The notes: generated from the sequence alone by a model not told the origin. Shown: positions 43,634 through 51,766, counted from the stretch's first letter. The stretch: 64,000 nt of DNA from Mycobacterium sp. UM_CSW (GCF_000455205.1 NZ_AUWQ01000074.1:1-64000); one strand, 5' to 3'. Translations and numbers: made by a program.

Positions 43634-44131
43634 ATGCCGGAAGTGATTGGCCTGGGCCAGCTCCGCAGTGACGCGTGCGCATATCTCGAGCGGGTTGCCG
43701 CCGGCGAGGCGCTCGATGTCGTCCGTCGCGGCAAGCTGGTGGCGCAAATCCTGCCGGTCGGCGACTGGAGGGTGGCTCCCATCCCGGCGCGATCCGTCAA
43801 AGCCCCGGCCTCCGACGCGGGCGGCTGGGTCGGGCTCGAGGAATTGCGAACCCGCGCCGGGCGGTGCTTCGACCGGGTCGCGGCCGGCGAGACGGTCTAC
43901 GTCGTCCGCGGCGGGCGGATATTGGCCCGAATCGTGTCGGCCGGTGAGGGCGCGACACCCCCGCCGCCGGCGGACGCTGGCCGCCGGATCGAGCTGGACG
44001 AGCTGCGCAAGCGCGCGGGACGCTACTTCGACAAGGTCGCGGCGGGCCACACGATCGAGGTCGTCCGCGGCGGCAAGCTGGTGGCCCACATCGTGTCGGC
44101 CGCCGGGGACGACGCCCGCAAAGGGGCCTGA
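43634..44131 (+). CDS. Protein of three tandem Phd/YefM-like antitoxin units
   Basis: 165 aa made of three repeats at about residues 5-42, 66-103 and 119-156. Each follows the pattern L-x-x-LR-x-x-A-x-x-(Y/C)-(L/F)-(E/D)-(R/K)-VAAGE-x-x-x-VVR-x-G-(K/R)-(L/I)-(V/L)-A-x-I, for example LRKRAGRYFDKVAAGHTIEV in unit 3. That is the DNA-binding half of Phd/YefM antitoxins. Linkers are Pro/Ala-rich. No toxin gene is next to it. Start at the ATG at 43634 after CGGAGCG; the frame is open to 43538 but that part is the promoter. Three fused DNA-binding units suggest an independent DNA-binding protein. Confidence 0.75.
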   Translation: MPEVIGLGQLRSDACAYLERVAAGEALDVVRRGKLVAQILPVGDWRVAPIPARSVKAPASDAGGWVGLEELRTRAGRCFDRVAAGETVYVVRGGRILARIVSAGEGATPPPPADAGRRIELDELRKRAGRYFDKVAAGHTIEVVRGGKLVAHIVSAAGDDARKGA

Positions 44132-44196
44132 TCGCCGCCTACGAGGCGGGGCTGCTCTTATCTGATCGGCATTGCGGCGCGTTTTGCCGCCGGCAA

Positions 44197-44215
44197 TGTG
44201 GGTAGGCTACCCTAA
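44197..44215 (+). promoter_or_regulatory. IdeR/DtxR-like iron box
   Basis: TGTGGGTAGGCTACCCTAA matches the iron-box consensus TTAGGTTAGGCTAACCTAA at 15 of 19 positions and contains the perfect palindrome GGGTAG-G-CTACCC. It lies 29 bases upstream of the zinc-ribbon gene start. IdeR with Fe(II) would repress the gene (inference). Confidence 0.6.
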
Positions 44216-44243
44216 CCAATTTAGATAGGAAGGCTTACTTACT

Positions 44244-44465
44244 GTGCCGGTTAGGTTCCCGTTTCACCCACACGCCGATGCGTCCCGCCGCGCCTGGCTG
44301 CCCTGCCCGAATTGCGGCTGGGGCCGCGACAAGTGCTCGGAGTGCCGCAGCCAGCGCAACTGCGGCGCGCACTGGCAGTACCTGCTGAGCAACCGCGCGA
44401 CGGTGGTCAACCTGCAATGCCCGGGCTGCGCGAACCTTTGGTCGACCGACACCCGACACCGCTAG
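44244..44465 (+). CDS. Small zinc-ribbon protein, possibly iron-regulated
   Basis: 73 aa. Seven or more Cys/His ligands: Cys21/Cys24 (CPNC), Cys31/Cys34 (CSEC), Cys40, His43, and Cys59/Cys62 (CPGC). This should hold one or two zinc or iron ions. I do not recognise the family. The frame begins at GTG 44244. The candidate iron box upstream suggests it is made when iron is scarce. Its last four bases overlap the end of a leftward TetR gene. Confidence 0.65.
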   Translation: MPVRFPFHPHADASRRAWLPCPNCGWGRDKCSECRSQRNCGAHWQYLLSNRATVVNLQCPGCANLWSTDTRHR

Positions 44466-45115
44466 GCCTCGACGAGCGCGTCGTCGGGCAGCGGGCGTTG
44501 GCACACCGCGCGGGCATCCTCGGCGCTGAGCCCGAAAAGACGCAGAACGCTTTCGGTCACGCTGTCGGCGGCCTGTGCGTCGTCGCGATCCGGGTTGTCC
44601 CGCAACAGCTTTCCCAGGCCGAGCAGGGCGCCGCCCGCCATAAAGAGGGCAAGTTCGGGATCGTCGACCGTGAACCTGCCCATGTCGACGCCGGCCTTGA
44701 TGTCACGCAGCGCCCGCGGGGCCAGGCCTCGATCGGACGACAGCAGCGCCAGCCCGTTGGCCAGCAGGATGTCGCTCTCCCGCGGCCGCCGGCGGAATAG
44801 CCGGCCGATCAACCGGAAGCAGGTGGCAAAGGTTTCGGCCGGGTCGTCGATCGACTCGGTCAGCCGGTCCAGCAGCGCCCCGTGCGCGTCGAGCACGTCG
44901 GCGACCGCGGCCTCGAACAGCTGCTCCTTGCTGTCGAAGTGGTTATAGAAGGAACCCATCCCCACGTCGGCGGCCTGGGTGATCTCCAGAACGGCCACGT
45001 TGGTCTTGCCCTCGGCGATCAGGCGCTGGGCCGCGCCGATCAGCGCCGCCCTGGTGCGCTGTTTGCGCCGTTCCAAGCGGCTGGGCTGGTCCTGGGCTTC
45101 GGGCATCGCGCTCAT
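44462..45115 (-). CDS. TetR-family regulator of the aromatic-ring operon
   Basis: 217 aa. The helix-turn-helix reads RLIAEGKTNVAVLEITQAAD followed by GMGSFYNHFDSKEQLFEAAV. The C-terminal part has TCFRLIGRLFRRRPRES and FMAGGALLGLGKLL. It is divergent from the extradiol-dioxygenase operon with two copies of a TGA(C/G)GATTTCGTCA palindrome between them, so autoregulation and control of that operon are likely. The inducer may be a ring-fission substrate (inference). ATGs at 45115 and 45106 are both possible starts. Confidence 0.87.
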   Translation of the reverse strand: MSAMPEAQDQPSRLERRKQRTRAALIGAAQRLIAEGKTNVAVLEITQAADVGMGSFYNHFDSKEQLFEAAVADVLDAHGALLDRLTESIDDPAETFATCFRLIGRLFRRRPRESDILLANGLALLSSDRGLAPRALRDIKAGVDMGRFTVDDPELALFMAGGALLGLGKLLRDNPDRDDAQAADSVTESVLRLFGLSAEDARAVCQRPLPDDALVEA

Positions 45116-45137
45116 CTTTAGGATTATGCATCACTTT

Positions 45138-45195
45138 TGAGGATTTCGTCAGATAGGTCTTGACGGCGCGGCCCGAGTATGTGACGATTTCGTCA
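45138..45195. promoter_or_regulatory. Two operator copies between TetR and dioxygenase genes
   Basis: TGACG-ATTT-CGTCA (45182-45195) is a perfect 5-4-5 palindrome. TGAGGATTTCGTCA (45138-45151) is the same sequence with one change. The spacing of 44 bases is close to four helical turns. Both lie in the gap between the divergent genes. Confidence 0.65.
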
Positions 45196-45213
45196 GTTCC
45201 CTTGGAGATGGCG

Positions 45214-46344
45214 ATGAACCTGACGAAAAACCCCCACCGAAATCTGCACAGCGAGAAAGGCGCGCTGCGCGGCGAGCACCCGGGCCGGTCCAGCAATCCG
45301 GTGATCAAGGTCGCCGACATCGCCTGGTTGGAGTTCGACAAGCCCGACCTGACCCGCGCCGAGGCGTTCGCCCGGGCCTTCGGCTTCCAGACCGCGCGGA
45401 ACGACCCCGACGAGCTACACCTGCGCGGCACCCGCGCGGGCGGACCGTGCGTGATCCTGCGCCGGGGCCCGCGCACGCGCTTCACCGGCGTGGCCTTCCG
45501 GGCCTGCGACGAGGCCGACGTGCTGCGGCTCGCCGACACAACCGGTGCTCCCGTACGGGCGCTGCCGGAGACCATCGGCGGCCTGTCGGCCGACCTGGTC
45601 GATCCCAGCGGCATGCCGGTGCGCGTCGTCGCCGGCATGCACGAGTTGCCCGAGCTGCCCGGCCAGCCGGTACACGCTTTCAACTTCGGCTGCGGCGTGC
45701 GGCGGACCAACGCCGGCCAGCGTCCCCCGCGCGTGCCCGCACGCATCGAGCGGCTGGGGCACCTGGTGCTGCAGTCGACGAAGTATCTCGAGACGCTGAA
45801 CTGGTACCTCGACAACCTGGGGATGATCGTCAGCGACTTTCTGTACTTCCCGGGCCAGCGCCGCCGCGGACCGACCATGAGCTTCATCCGCTGCGATCGA
45901 GGATCGACCCCCGCCGATCACCACACGCTGGCGCTGGCCCTCGGGCCGGCCAACCGTTACGTGCACTCGGCCTACCAGGTCAGCGACCTGGACGCGCTGG
46001 CCGCCGGCGGCGAATACCTCAAGGACCGTGGCTATGTCCGATCCTGGGGAATCGGCAGGCACATCCAGGGCAGTCAAATCTTCGACTACTGGCGCGATCC
46101 CGACGGATTCCTGGTCGAGCACTTCGCCGACGGCGACCTCTTCGACAACACCCTGGACCCGGGCTGGGCGGCCTTCACCGCGTCCGGACTGGCCCAGTGG
46201 GGGCCGCCGGCGACCAAGGACTTCCTCGGAACAGACCTGAAATCCGCGCGCCACGAAGTGATTTCGATGATCACCGCGCTACGCGCACGCAACGAATTCG
46301 ATGTCAACCGCCTCGCCGGCCTACTGAAAGTACCCACCTCATGA
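45214..46344 (+). CDS. Extradiol ring-cleavage dioxygenase (VOC family)
   Basis: 376 aa. Two VOC halves. The iron ligands in the second half fit type I extradiol enzymes: His183 (LGHLVLQS), His251 (YVHSAYQVSD) and Glu302 (FLVEHFADGD), with spacing close to that of biphenyl-diol dioxygenases. It should open a catechol-type ring next to the hydroxyls (meta cleavage). Start at the ATG at 45214, six bases after GGAG; the frame extends upstream through the operator. It overlaps the hydrolase gene by four bases, which in turn overlaps the hydroxylase. Confidence 0.88.
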   Translation: MNLTKNPHRNLHSEKGALRGEHPGRSSNPVIKVADIAWLEFDKPDLTRAEAFARAFGFQTARNDPDELHLRGTRAGGPCVILRRGPRTRFTGVAFRACDEADVLRLADTTGAPVRALPETIGGLSADLVDPSGMPVRVVAGMHELPELPGQPVHAFNFGCGVRRTNAGQRPPRVPARIERLGHLVLQSTKYLETLNWYLDNLGMIVSDFLYFPGQRRRGPTMSFIRCDRGSTPADHHTLALALGPANRYVHSAYQVSDLDALAAGGEYLKDRGYVRSWGIGRHIQGSQIFDYWRDPDGFLVEHFADGDLFDNTLDPGWAAFTASGLAQWGPPATKDFLGTDLKSARHEVISMITALRARNEFDVNRLAGLLKVPTS

Positions 46345-47285
46345 CAATTTCCGTGCTGCGCACCGCCTCTGAAGCCGGCCCCGCCTGGTGGCTCAAGACC
46401 CCGGACGGCGCCGTGAAGATCGACACCGACGCCACCAGTACCGCGGCCCTGCTGGCCGACCGCGCCGCCATCGCGGCCGCCGGCGGCGAGCCCGTCGCGC
46501 TGGACAGCCTGGCATTGGTCTCCCCCATCACCCGCCCGTGCCGGGTGATCGCGCAGATGACCAACTTCGCGTCGCACGTCAAGGATGCCGGCATGGACCC
46601 GGCGTCCATTCCGCTGACCTTCTTCCGCAAGGCGTCCGCGTCGATCACCGGTCCGTTCGACGAGATCGTCAAACCCCCGCACGTCAGGTTCCTCGACTAC
46701 GAGGTGGAGATCGGGCTGGTCATTGGCCGCGAAGTCCCCATCGGCGCAACCATTTCCGAGGACAACCTCGCCGAATTCATCGCCGGGCTGGTGGTGACGA
46801 ACGATGTTTCCGCGCGCGACATCCAGCTTCCCCAAACCCAGTTCTACGAGGCCAAGTCGTACCCGACGTTCACGCCGGTCGGTCCGGAGCTGGTGCTGCT
46901 GACCGCCGAGGAGCTCAACCGGTTCGGCGACCTGCGGCTGCGGCTGAGCGTCAACGGCCAGGAGCGGCAAAACGCGCTCGTCGAGGGCGACATGCTGTAT
47001 CGGCCGCTGGAAGCGCTGCGATCGCTCACCCAGTTTCAGGAACTCGCTCCCGGCGACCTAGTGCTCACCGGCACCCCGGTCGGCACCGCGCTCAGCGCCC
47101 CGCCGAAGCCGGTGCAGATGATCTCGAACCTGTTGCCGCCCGCCGTGAAATGGAAGATGTTCTTCAAAGGTCAGGCCGGCAACCCCAAGTACCTCAACGA
47201 CGGCGACGTCGTGGAGGCTTCGGTCGCGACCGACGACGGGGCCATCGACCTCGGCGCACAGCGCAACGAGGTTCGATTCAAATGA
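46341..47285 (+). CDS. Fumarylacetoacetate-hydrolase-family enzyme
   Basis: 314 aa. The FAH core shows RFLDYEVEIGLVIGREVPIG, with the Asp/Glu metal ligands, then VVTNDVSARDIQLPQTQF and GPELVLLTAEE, and the end LTGTPVGTALSAPP. Members hydrolyse or decarboxylate ring-fission products with a divalent metal. In this operon it probably acts after the dioxygenase. N-terminal 60 residues form the small FAH_N-like domain. Overlaps both neighbours by four bases. Confidence 0.9.
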   Translation: MTISVLRTASEAGPAWWLKTPDGAVKIDTDATSTAALLADRAAIAAAGGEPVALDSLALVSPITRPCRVIAQMTNFASHVKDAGMDPASIPLTFFRKASASITGPFDEIVKPPHVRFLDYEVEIGLVIGREVPIGATISEDNLAEFIAGLVVTNDVSARDIQLPQTQFYEAKSYPTFTPVGPELVLLTAEELNRFGDLRLRLSVNGQERQNALVEGDMLYRPLEALRSLTQFQELAPGDLVLTGTPVGTALSAPPKPVQMISNLLPPAVKWKMFFKGQAGNPKYLNDGDVVEASVATDDGAIDLGAQRNEVRFK

Positions 47286-48808
47286 GCGACAACGTTGTTC
47301 CGCATGTTCCGGTGGTGATCGTCGGCGCCGGACCGACCGGGATCACGGCCGCCACCCTGCTGGCGCAGGGCGGGGTCGACAGCCTTATCCTCGACCGCTG
47401 GCCCGACGTGTACCCGCAGCCGCGGGCCGTGCACTTGGACGACGAGATCTATCGCATCATCGCGCGGCTCGGCATGGCCGACGAGTTCGCGACGATTTCG
47501 CGGCCCACCCTCGGATTGCGCTTGGTGGACAACCGGTTCCGGGTGCTCGGCGAGTTCCACCGCGAGCCCTCCCAGAGCCGGAACGGTTTTCCGCAGGCCA
47601 ACATGTTCGACCAACCGGAGTTCGAGGCGCTGCTCCGCGCGAACCTCAAGCGGTATCCGAACGCCCAGTTGCGCGGGAATGTCGAGGTCACTGCAGTGAG
47701 CGACAGCGGACCGGGAGCCCGAGTCACGTTCACGGACACAACCGACGGCCGGGTGCACCACGTCGACGCGGACTACGTGTTGGGCTGCGACGGCGCCAAG
47801 AGCATCGTGCGCACCGAAATCGGCTCGGCCATGCGGGATTTGAAGTTTGAGCAGCGGTGGCTCGTGGTCGACATCGCCAGCGACTCCGACCTGCACCAAT
47901 GGGACGGCGTCCACCAGGTGTGCGACCCGGTGCGCGCCGGGACCTACATGCGCATCGGAGCGGCCCGCTACCGGTGGGAGTTCCGATTGCTGGACGGCGA
48001 AAGCGCCGAGCAGTTCGGCACGTTGGAGTCATTGCGACCATTGATCGCGTCCTGGATCGCCGAGGTTGCCGACTCCGAGATGACGCTCTTGCGGGTTACG
48101 GAGTACACGTTCCGGGCGCAGATCGCGGATCGGTGGCGGCGCGGCAACGTCTTCATCCTCGGTGACGCGGCGCATCTCACTCCCCCGTTCATCGGACAGG
48201 GCTTGTGCGCCGGAATGCGGGACGCCGCCAACCTGGCCTGGAAGATCGCCGCGGTCCACAATGGCACCCTCGATGCAGGCGTTCTCGATTCCTATGAGCA
48301 GGAACGCAAGCCGCATACCCGGCACATGATCCACCTTGCGCTGGGCGTCGGCTGGGCGATGACCGGCGGCGGCCGCGCCGGCGATCTGGCGCGTCGCCTG
48401 GTGCTGCCCAGGCTGCGGCTGATCCCCGGCCTGCGCGACAAGGTGGTCGACTCGACGACACCGCCGCTGCGGGCTTCCGCGCTGGTGCGCAAATCCCGTC
48501 GGCCGCGCCAGCTCGCCGGCACTCTGTGCCCGAACCCGTTGCTGCCCAACGGTCAGCGGCTCGACGACGTCATCGGCGCCGGGTTCGCACTGATCACCAC
48601 GAGTCTCCCCGGCGCCGAGGAGCAAGCGCTCCTCGGGCGCCGCGGCGTCGCCGTCGTGGTTGCCGAGCCCGGCGGCGGGCTCGACTCGTGGCTGCGCGGT
48701 GGCCGAGCCACGGCGGCGTTGGTGCGCCCGGACCGGACCGTCATGCGCGCGGGCCGCGACCAGGCGGCAATATGTGCGTGGGCCGCCACCGTCCTGCACG
48801 CCGGCTGA
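47282..48808 (+). CDS. FAD-dependent aromatic hydroxylase (MhpA-like)
   Basis: 508 aa. The FAD-binding GxGxxG is PVVIVGAGPTGITAATLLAQ (residues 10-29). The DG motif is VLGCDGAKSIVRTEIG, and the second FAD motif is FILGDAAHLTPPFIGQGLCA, all typical of the class A flavin monooxygenases such as MhpA. It should add a hydroxyl group to a phenolic ring with NAD(P)H and oxygen, making the substrate for the dioxygenase. Last gene of the three-gene operon; the stop is followed by a long hairpin. Confidence 0.9.
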   Translation: MSDNVVPHVPVVIVGAGPTGITAATLLAQGGVDSLILDRWPDVYPQPRAVHLDDEIYRIIARLGMADEFATISRPTLGLRLVDNRFRVLGEFHREPSQSRNGFPQANMFDQPEFEALLRANLKRYPNAQLRGNVEVTAVSDSGPGARVTFTDTTDGRVHHVDADYVLGCDGAKSIVRTEIGSAMRDLKFEQRWLVVDIASDSDLHQWDGVHQVCDPVRAGTYMRIGAARYRWEFRLLDGESAEQFGTLESLRPLIASWIAEVADSEMTLLRVTEYTFRAQIADRWRRGNVFILGDAAHLTPPFIGQGLCAGMRDAANLAWKIAAVHNGTLDAGVLDSYEQERKPHTRHMIHLALGVGWAMTGGGRAGDLARRLVLPRLRLIPGLRDKVVDSTTPPLRASALVRKSRRPRQLAGTLCPNPLLPNGQRLDDVIGAGFALITTSLPGAEEQALLGRRGVAVVVAEPGGGLDSWLRGGRATAALVRPDRTVMRAGRDQAAICAWAATVLHAG

Positions 48809-48813
48809 ACTGC

Positions 48814-48871
48814 CGAGCAGACGCAGAATCGCACTGCGAGCGGGTTCCGCGTGCGAGTCTGCGTCTGCTCG
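48814..48871. terminator. Long hairpin between convergent genes
   Basis: Arms at 48814-48834 and 48851-48871 pair over 21 bp with one mismatch around a 16-base loop; the outer 14 bp (CGAGCAGACGCAGA) are perfect. It lies between the rightward hydroxylase and the leftward universal stress gene. Like the hairpin at 14031-14095 it has no U-tract. Confidence 0.65.
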
Positions 48872-48894
48872 CGGTAGGGAAGGCGCCGCGACAG

Positions 48895-49770
48895 CTATGC
48901 CGGCTTGGCGACGATCACCGGAATGCGGACCGAGTGCAGGAGCGTGTTGCTGACGGAGCCCAGCAGCACCCCTGTGAGACCGCCTCGGCCGTGGCTGCCC
49001 ACGACGACAAGCTGCGCGGATTCGGCCGCTTCGATGAGGTGGTGCGCCGGCCGGTCGCGCACGATCACGCGTCGGACCGTCACGTCCGGATAGCGTTCGC
49101 CCCAGCCCGCCAGGGCTTCGCCGAGGCTGCGCTGCCCCTCCTCCTCCACGGTCGCCCAATCCAAGAACGGCACCTCGGTCGTGACGTCACTCCATGCGTG
49201 CAACGCGACCAGGTCAACGCCCCGACGAGACGCCTCGTCGAAAGCCAGCTCGGTTGCGTGTTCGGACGTCCGAGAGCCGTCGATGCCCACCAGGACGGGA
49301 GCGTCCTGGCCCGGTAGGTCCTCGTCACGGACGACCGCCACCGGACAACTGGCATGCCGCACTACGGTCGAGCTGACCGAACCGAGCACGCCGCGCGCCA
49401 ACAAGCCCCGTCCGGAGGTGCCCACAACGACCATTTCGGCGTCATTGGACATTTCGATCAGGGTGGTCGCCGGGGCGGCATATACCAATTCCCGCCCGAT
49501 GGCGACCTTTCCGTCCTCCGGCATCGCGTCCTCGGCGATCTTGATGGCGTGCATGATGGCCTTCTTGCCGTCGTCCTCCAGCCTTATCGCCAGGGACTCC
49601 GGGTACGGGACCGGCGGCCAGGTCGCGGTGGGCGTCGCCACCGCGTGGACGACGGTCAGCGGAACGTTCCTCATCGTCGCCTCGCGTGCCGCCCAGCACG
49701 CTGCGGTGTTCGCTGCGGGCGAGCCGTCGACCGCGACGACGATGCCCAGACGTTTCACGGATTCAGACAC
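48895..49770 (-). CDS. Two-domain universal stress protein
   Basis: 291 aa. Two UspA domains in tandem, about residues 8-145 and 156-290. Each has the ATP-binding loop G-x-x-G-x9-G-(S/T): VVVGTSGRGLLARGVLGSVS and VVVGSHGRGGLTGVLLGSVS. The N-terminal part has VVAVDGSPAANTAACWAARE. Such double-Usp proteins are common in the dormancy (DosR) regulon of mycobacteria. GTG start at 49770 after GGGAGAA. A DosR-like box lies 52 bases upstream. Confidence 0.93.
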   Translation of the reverse strand: MSESVKRLGIVVAVDGSPAANTAACWAAREATMRNVPLTVVHAVATPTATWPPVPYPESLAIRLEDDGKKAIMHAIKIAEDAMPEDGKVAIGRELVYAAPATTLIEMSNDAEMVVVGTSGRGLLARGVLGSVSSTVVRHASCPVAVVRDEDLPGQDAPVLVGIDGSRTSEHATELAFDEASRRGVDLVALHAWSDVTTEVPFLDWATVEEEGQRSLGEALAGWGERYPDVTVRRVIVRDRPAHHLIEAAESAQLVVVGSHGRGGLTGVLLGSVSNTLLHSVRIPVIVAKPA

Positions 49771-49821
49771 TTGGTTCTCCCTTCGTCACCAGCGACGCTA
49801 TCGGGAGGCGGGGGTGTCGGT

Positions 49822-49841
49822 AGTGAGGCTTTAGTCCTCAA
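49822..49841 (-). promoter_or_regulatory. DosR-like box upstream of the stress gene
   Basis: Read on the minus strand the site is TTGAGGACTAAAGCCTCACT, matching the DosR consensus TTSGGGACTWWAGTCCCSAA at 14 of 20 positions, including the GGACTAAAG core. It lies 52 bases upstream of the universal stress gene start. Binding is inferred, not shown. Confidence 0.5.
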
Positions 49842-49950
49842 CAACCTGGGACGGAGGACAGTCGGTGAAACCCATTGGGGCCGTTGGCTGACTCAGCCGA
49901 CGAAAGTCGTCCAGCGGTAACCGCCCATTCATTCGTTAATCGGAGGCCGT

Positions 49951-50874
49951 TCAGGTTTGGCGACGCTGAAGCCGCGCGATGATCCAGAAGGGCAACGCCA
50001 CGAAGACGGTGCCGCCGATCAGATTCCCCACGGTGGTGACACCGATGTTGGTGAGCAAGCCGTCGTGGCCGAAGCCCCAGCTGATGCCGGCGCGCGGTGC
50101 GGCGTGATGAAACAGATTGAGCAACAAGGGAAGCCCGAGAAAGCCGACGTTCGCGATCACGTGCTGGGTGCCGCCGATCACAAACGCGAACGGCCCGTAG
50201 AACGCGAATGCCATCCGCGCGACGTCGCTGCGGGCCTTGAAGAACATGCACATGGCGGTCTGCAGGAACCAGGTGCACACCACGGCCAGCAACAGCGCGG
50301 TGCCGACCGGCTGGCCGGCCTTCAGGGCGCCGACGGTTGCCGCGCGCTCGGCGAAGGCACCCAGATACGGCCCGCCGGCGGCACCGCAGAGCGTGACGAA
50401 CACAAACGCACCGGCGATATTGCCGATGAGGCCGACGCCAACCAGCCACGCGTAGCCGCGAACGCTCATGGCGCGTTTCAGCACGGCTAGCAGCCCCGCG
50501 GCCATGTCCGCGGTGATCAGCGACATGCCCGACACCAGGATCAGCACGAAGGACATGCCGAACGCCAGGCCCATCAGCAGGCTCGCCACCCCCGGGGTTT
50601 TCACGCCGGTGCTCACGACCAGCGCGAGCAGCACCCCGAAGGCCACCATCGCGCCGCCGACCACGGAACGGACGAAGAACGCCAACGGATGTGCGGCCTT
50701 TTCCACCGCCATGGCGGCCACCCGGTCCACCATCGCGCCCACGCTCAGCGGCTCGAACGGATCCTCGGTGGGGCCCTTGGTCGCGGCGCCGGGCGTGCCG
50801 GAAGACAAGGAGAGCAGCGTGTCTCCCGCCGTGACTTGCCTTTCCAACTGCGGCGCTTGCGTGTCGATCGTCAT
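49951..50874 (-). CDS. Formate/nitrite transporter-family channel
   Basis: 307 aa. Six hydrophobic segments and the FNT family runs: HPLAFFVRSVVGGAMVAFGV, LITADMAAGLLAVLKRAMS, and IANVGFLGLPLLLNLF. FNT proteins form pentameric channels for formate, nitrite, hydrosulfide or other weak acids; the substrate here is unknown. The start overlaps the zinc anti-sigma gene by four bases, so it is part of that stress operon. The long N-terminal hydrophilic stretch (about 45 residues) is unusual for FNT. Confidence 0.85.
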   Translation of the reverse strand: MTIDTQAPQLERQVTAGDTLLSLSSGTPGAATKGPTEDPFEPLSVGAMVDRVAAMAVEKAAHPLAFFVRSVVGGAMVAFGVLLALVVSTGVKTPGVASLLMGLAFGMSFVLILVSGMSLITADMAAGLLAVLKRAMSVRGYAWLVGVGLIGNIAGAFVFVTLCGAAGGPYLGAFAERAATVGALKAGQPVGTALLLAVVCTWFLQTAMCMFFKARSDVARMAFAFYGPFAFVIGGTQHVIANVGFLGLPLLLNLFHHAAPRAGISWGFGHDGLLTNIGVTTVGNLIGGTVFVALPFWIIARLQRRQT

Positions 50875-51140
50875 TCGTGTCGGCCTTTCGGAAAGTCGTG
50901 GATCGCGTGGATGACCCCGGCAACGTGCTCGTCGCTGAGCTTCTCCCCCTCGAAAACGTGGTTGAGCAGGATCTTGAGGTCGAGCATCTGCTGCAGATAG
51001 ACCAGGCACGGAGGGCAGTCATCGAGGTGCTTGGCGACGATCGGTCCCCATCCCGCGGGATCGGAATCGACGAGTTCGTCGACCAGCCGCACGAAGTCGA
51101 CGCAGTCGATGGCGGGGACCGTGTGGTCGTAGACGGTCAT
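50871..51140 (-). CDS. Zinc-binding anti-sigma factor
   Basis: 89 aa. The zinc-anti-sigma signature is AKHLDDCPPCLVYLQQM, with His38, Cys42 and Cys45, plus Cys13 (IDCVDFVRLVDE) as fourth ligand. Such ZAS proteins hold an ECF sigma factor until an oxidant removes zinc. It overlaps the sigma gene by four bases upstream and the FNT gene downstream. The C-terminus has no membrane helix, so it is a soluble anti-sigma. Confidence 0.88.
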   Translation of the reverse strand: MTVYDHTVPAIDCVDFVRLVDELVDSDPAGWGPIVAKHLDDCPPCLVYLQQMLDLKILLNHVFEGEKLSDEHVAGVIHAIHDFPKGRHE

Positions 51141-51766
51141 CCTTGATACCGCCTTTCCAATTCATTTCGGAGGTTTCCACGGGCGCGATAGAGCAGGGCG
51201 CGCTGCGCCTCGGCGGACAGCTGAAGGATGCCGGCCGCCTCTTCGGCCGATGCGCCGACGAGGTCGCGCAGGATGATTAGTTGTTTCTGCCGCTCCGGCA
51301 ACGCATCCAGCGCGGCGCGCACCAGCCCGACGAGTTCGCCTGCCACCGTTTGATCCTCGGGCAGGAAGCGATGCGACGGCGGCGAGCTCCAGTGCCCGGC
51401 GTCGGGGTGACCAACGGGGTGCATGCGACCCGCCAGTGGATCGATGGCTTCAGCGTCGGTGGCTGCCAGGACCTCGTGGTCGCGGATCCGTGACTCACGC
51501 CGCCGGTACCGCGATGCGGTGTTCTTGACGATCCCGAACAACCAGGTGCGCACCGAGGAACGGCCCTCGAACGAATCGGACGACTGCAGGACCTGCACCC
51601 ACGCTTCCTGGACCGCTTCTTCGGCCACCGTCGTCGAATTGACCATGGTGCGAGCGAAGTTCACCATCGGCCGGTGGAAGTCGCGCACCAAACTGGCCAG
51701 CGGAATTCCGCCGACCAGGTGTTCAGACTCGGTGCCCTCGGGGGGCAGCGCGACCGGAGTCACCAT
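51137..51766 (-). CDS. ECF sigma factor with adjacent anti-sigma
   Basis: 209 aa. Region 2 has FHRPMVNFARTMVNSTTVAEEAVQEAW split over residues 30-56, and SSVRTWLFGIVKNTASRYRRR. Region 4 has LDALPERQKQLIILRDLVGA and SAEEAAGILQLSAEAQRALLYRAR split over residues 174-197. A long loop sits between them (residues 95-130). Its product is expected to be held by the overlapping zinc anti-sigma protein. Starts 10 bases after the acyl-CoA-dehydrogenase-like gene on the same strand. Confidence 0.9.
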   Translation of the reverse strand: MVTPVALPPEGTESEHLVGGIPLASLVRDFHRPMVNFARTMVNSTTVAEEAVQEAWVQVLQSSDSFEGRSSVRTWLFGIVKNTASRYRRRESRIRDHEVLAATDAEAIDPLAGRMHPVGHPDAGHWSSPPSHRFLPEDQTVAGELVGLVRAALDALPERQKQLIILRDLVGASAEEAAGILQLSAEAQRALLYRARGNLRNELERRYQG

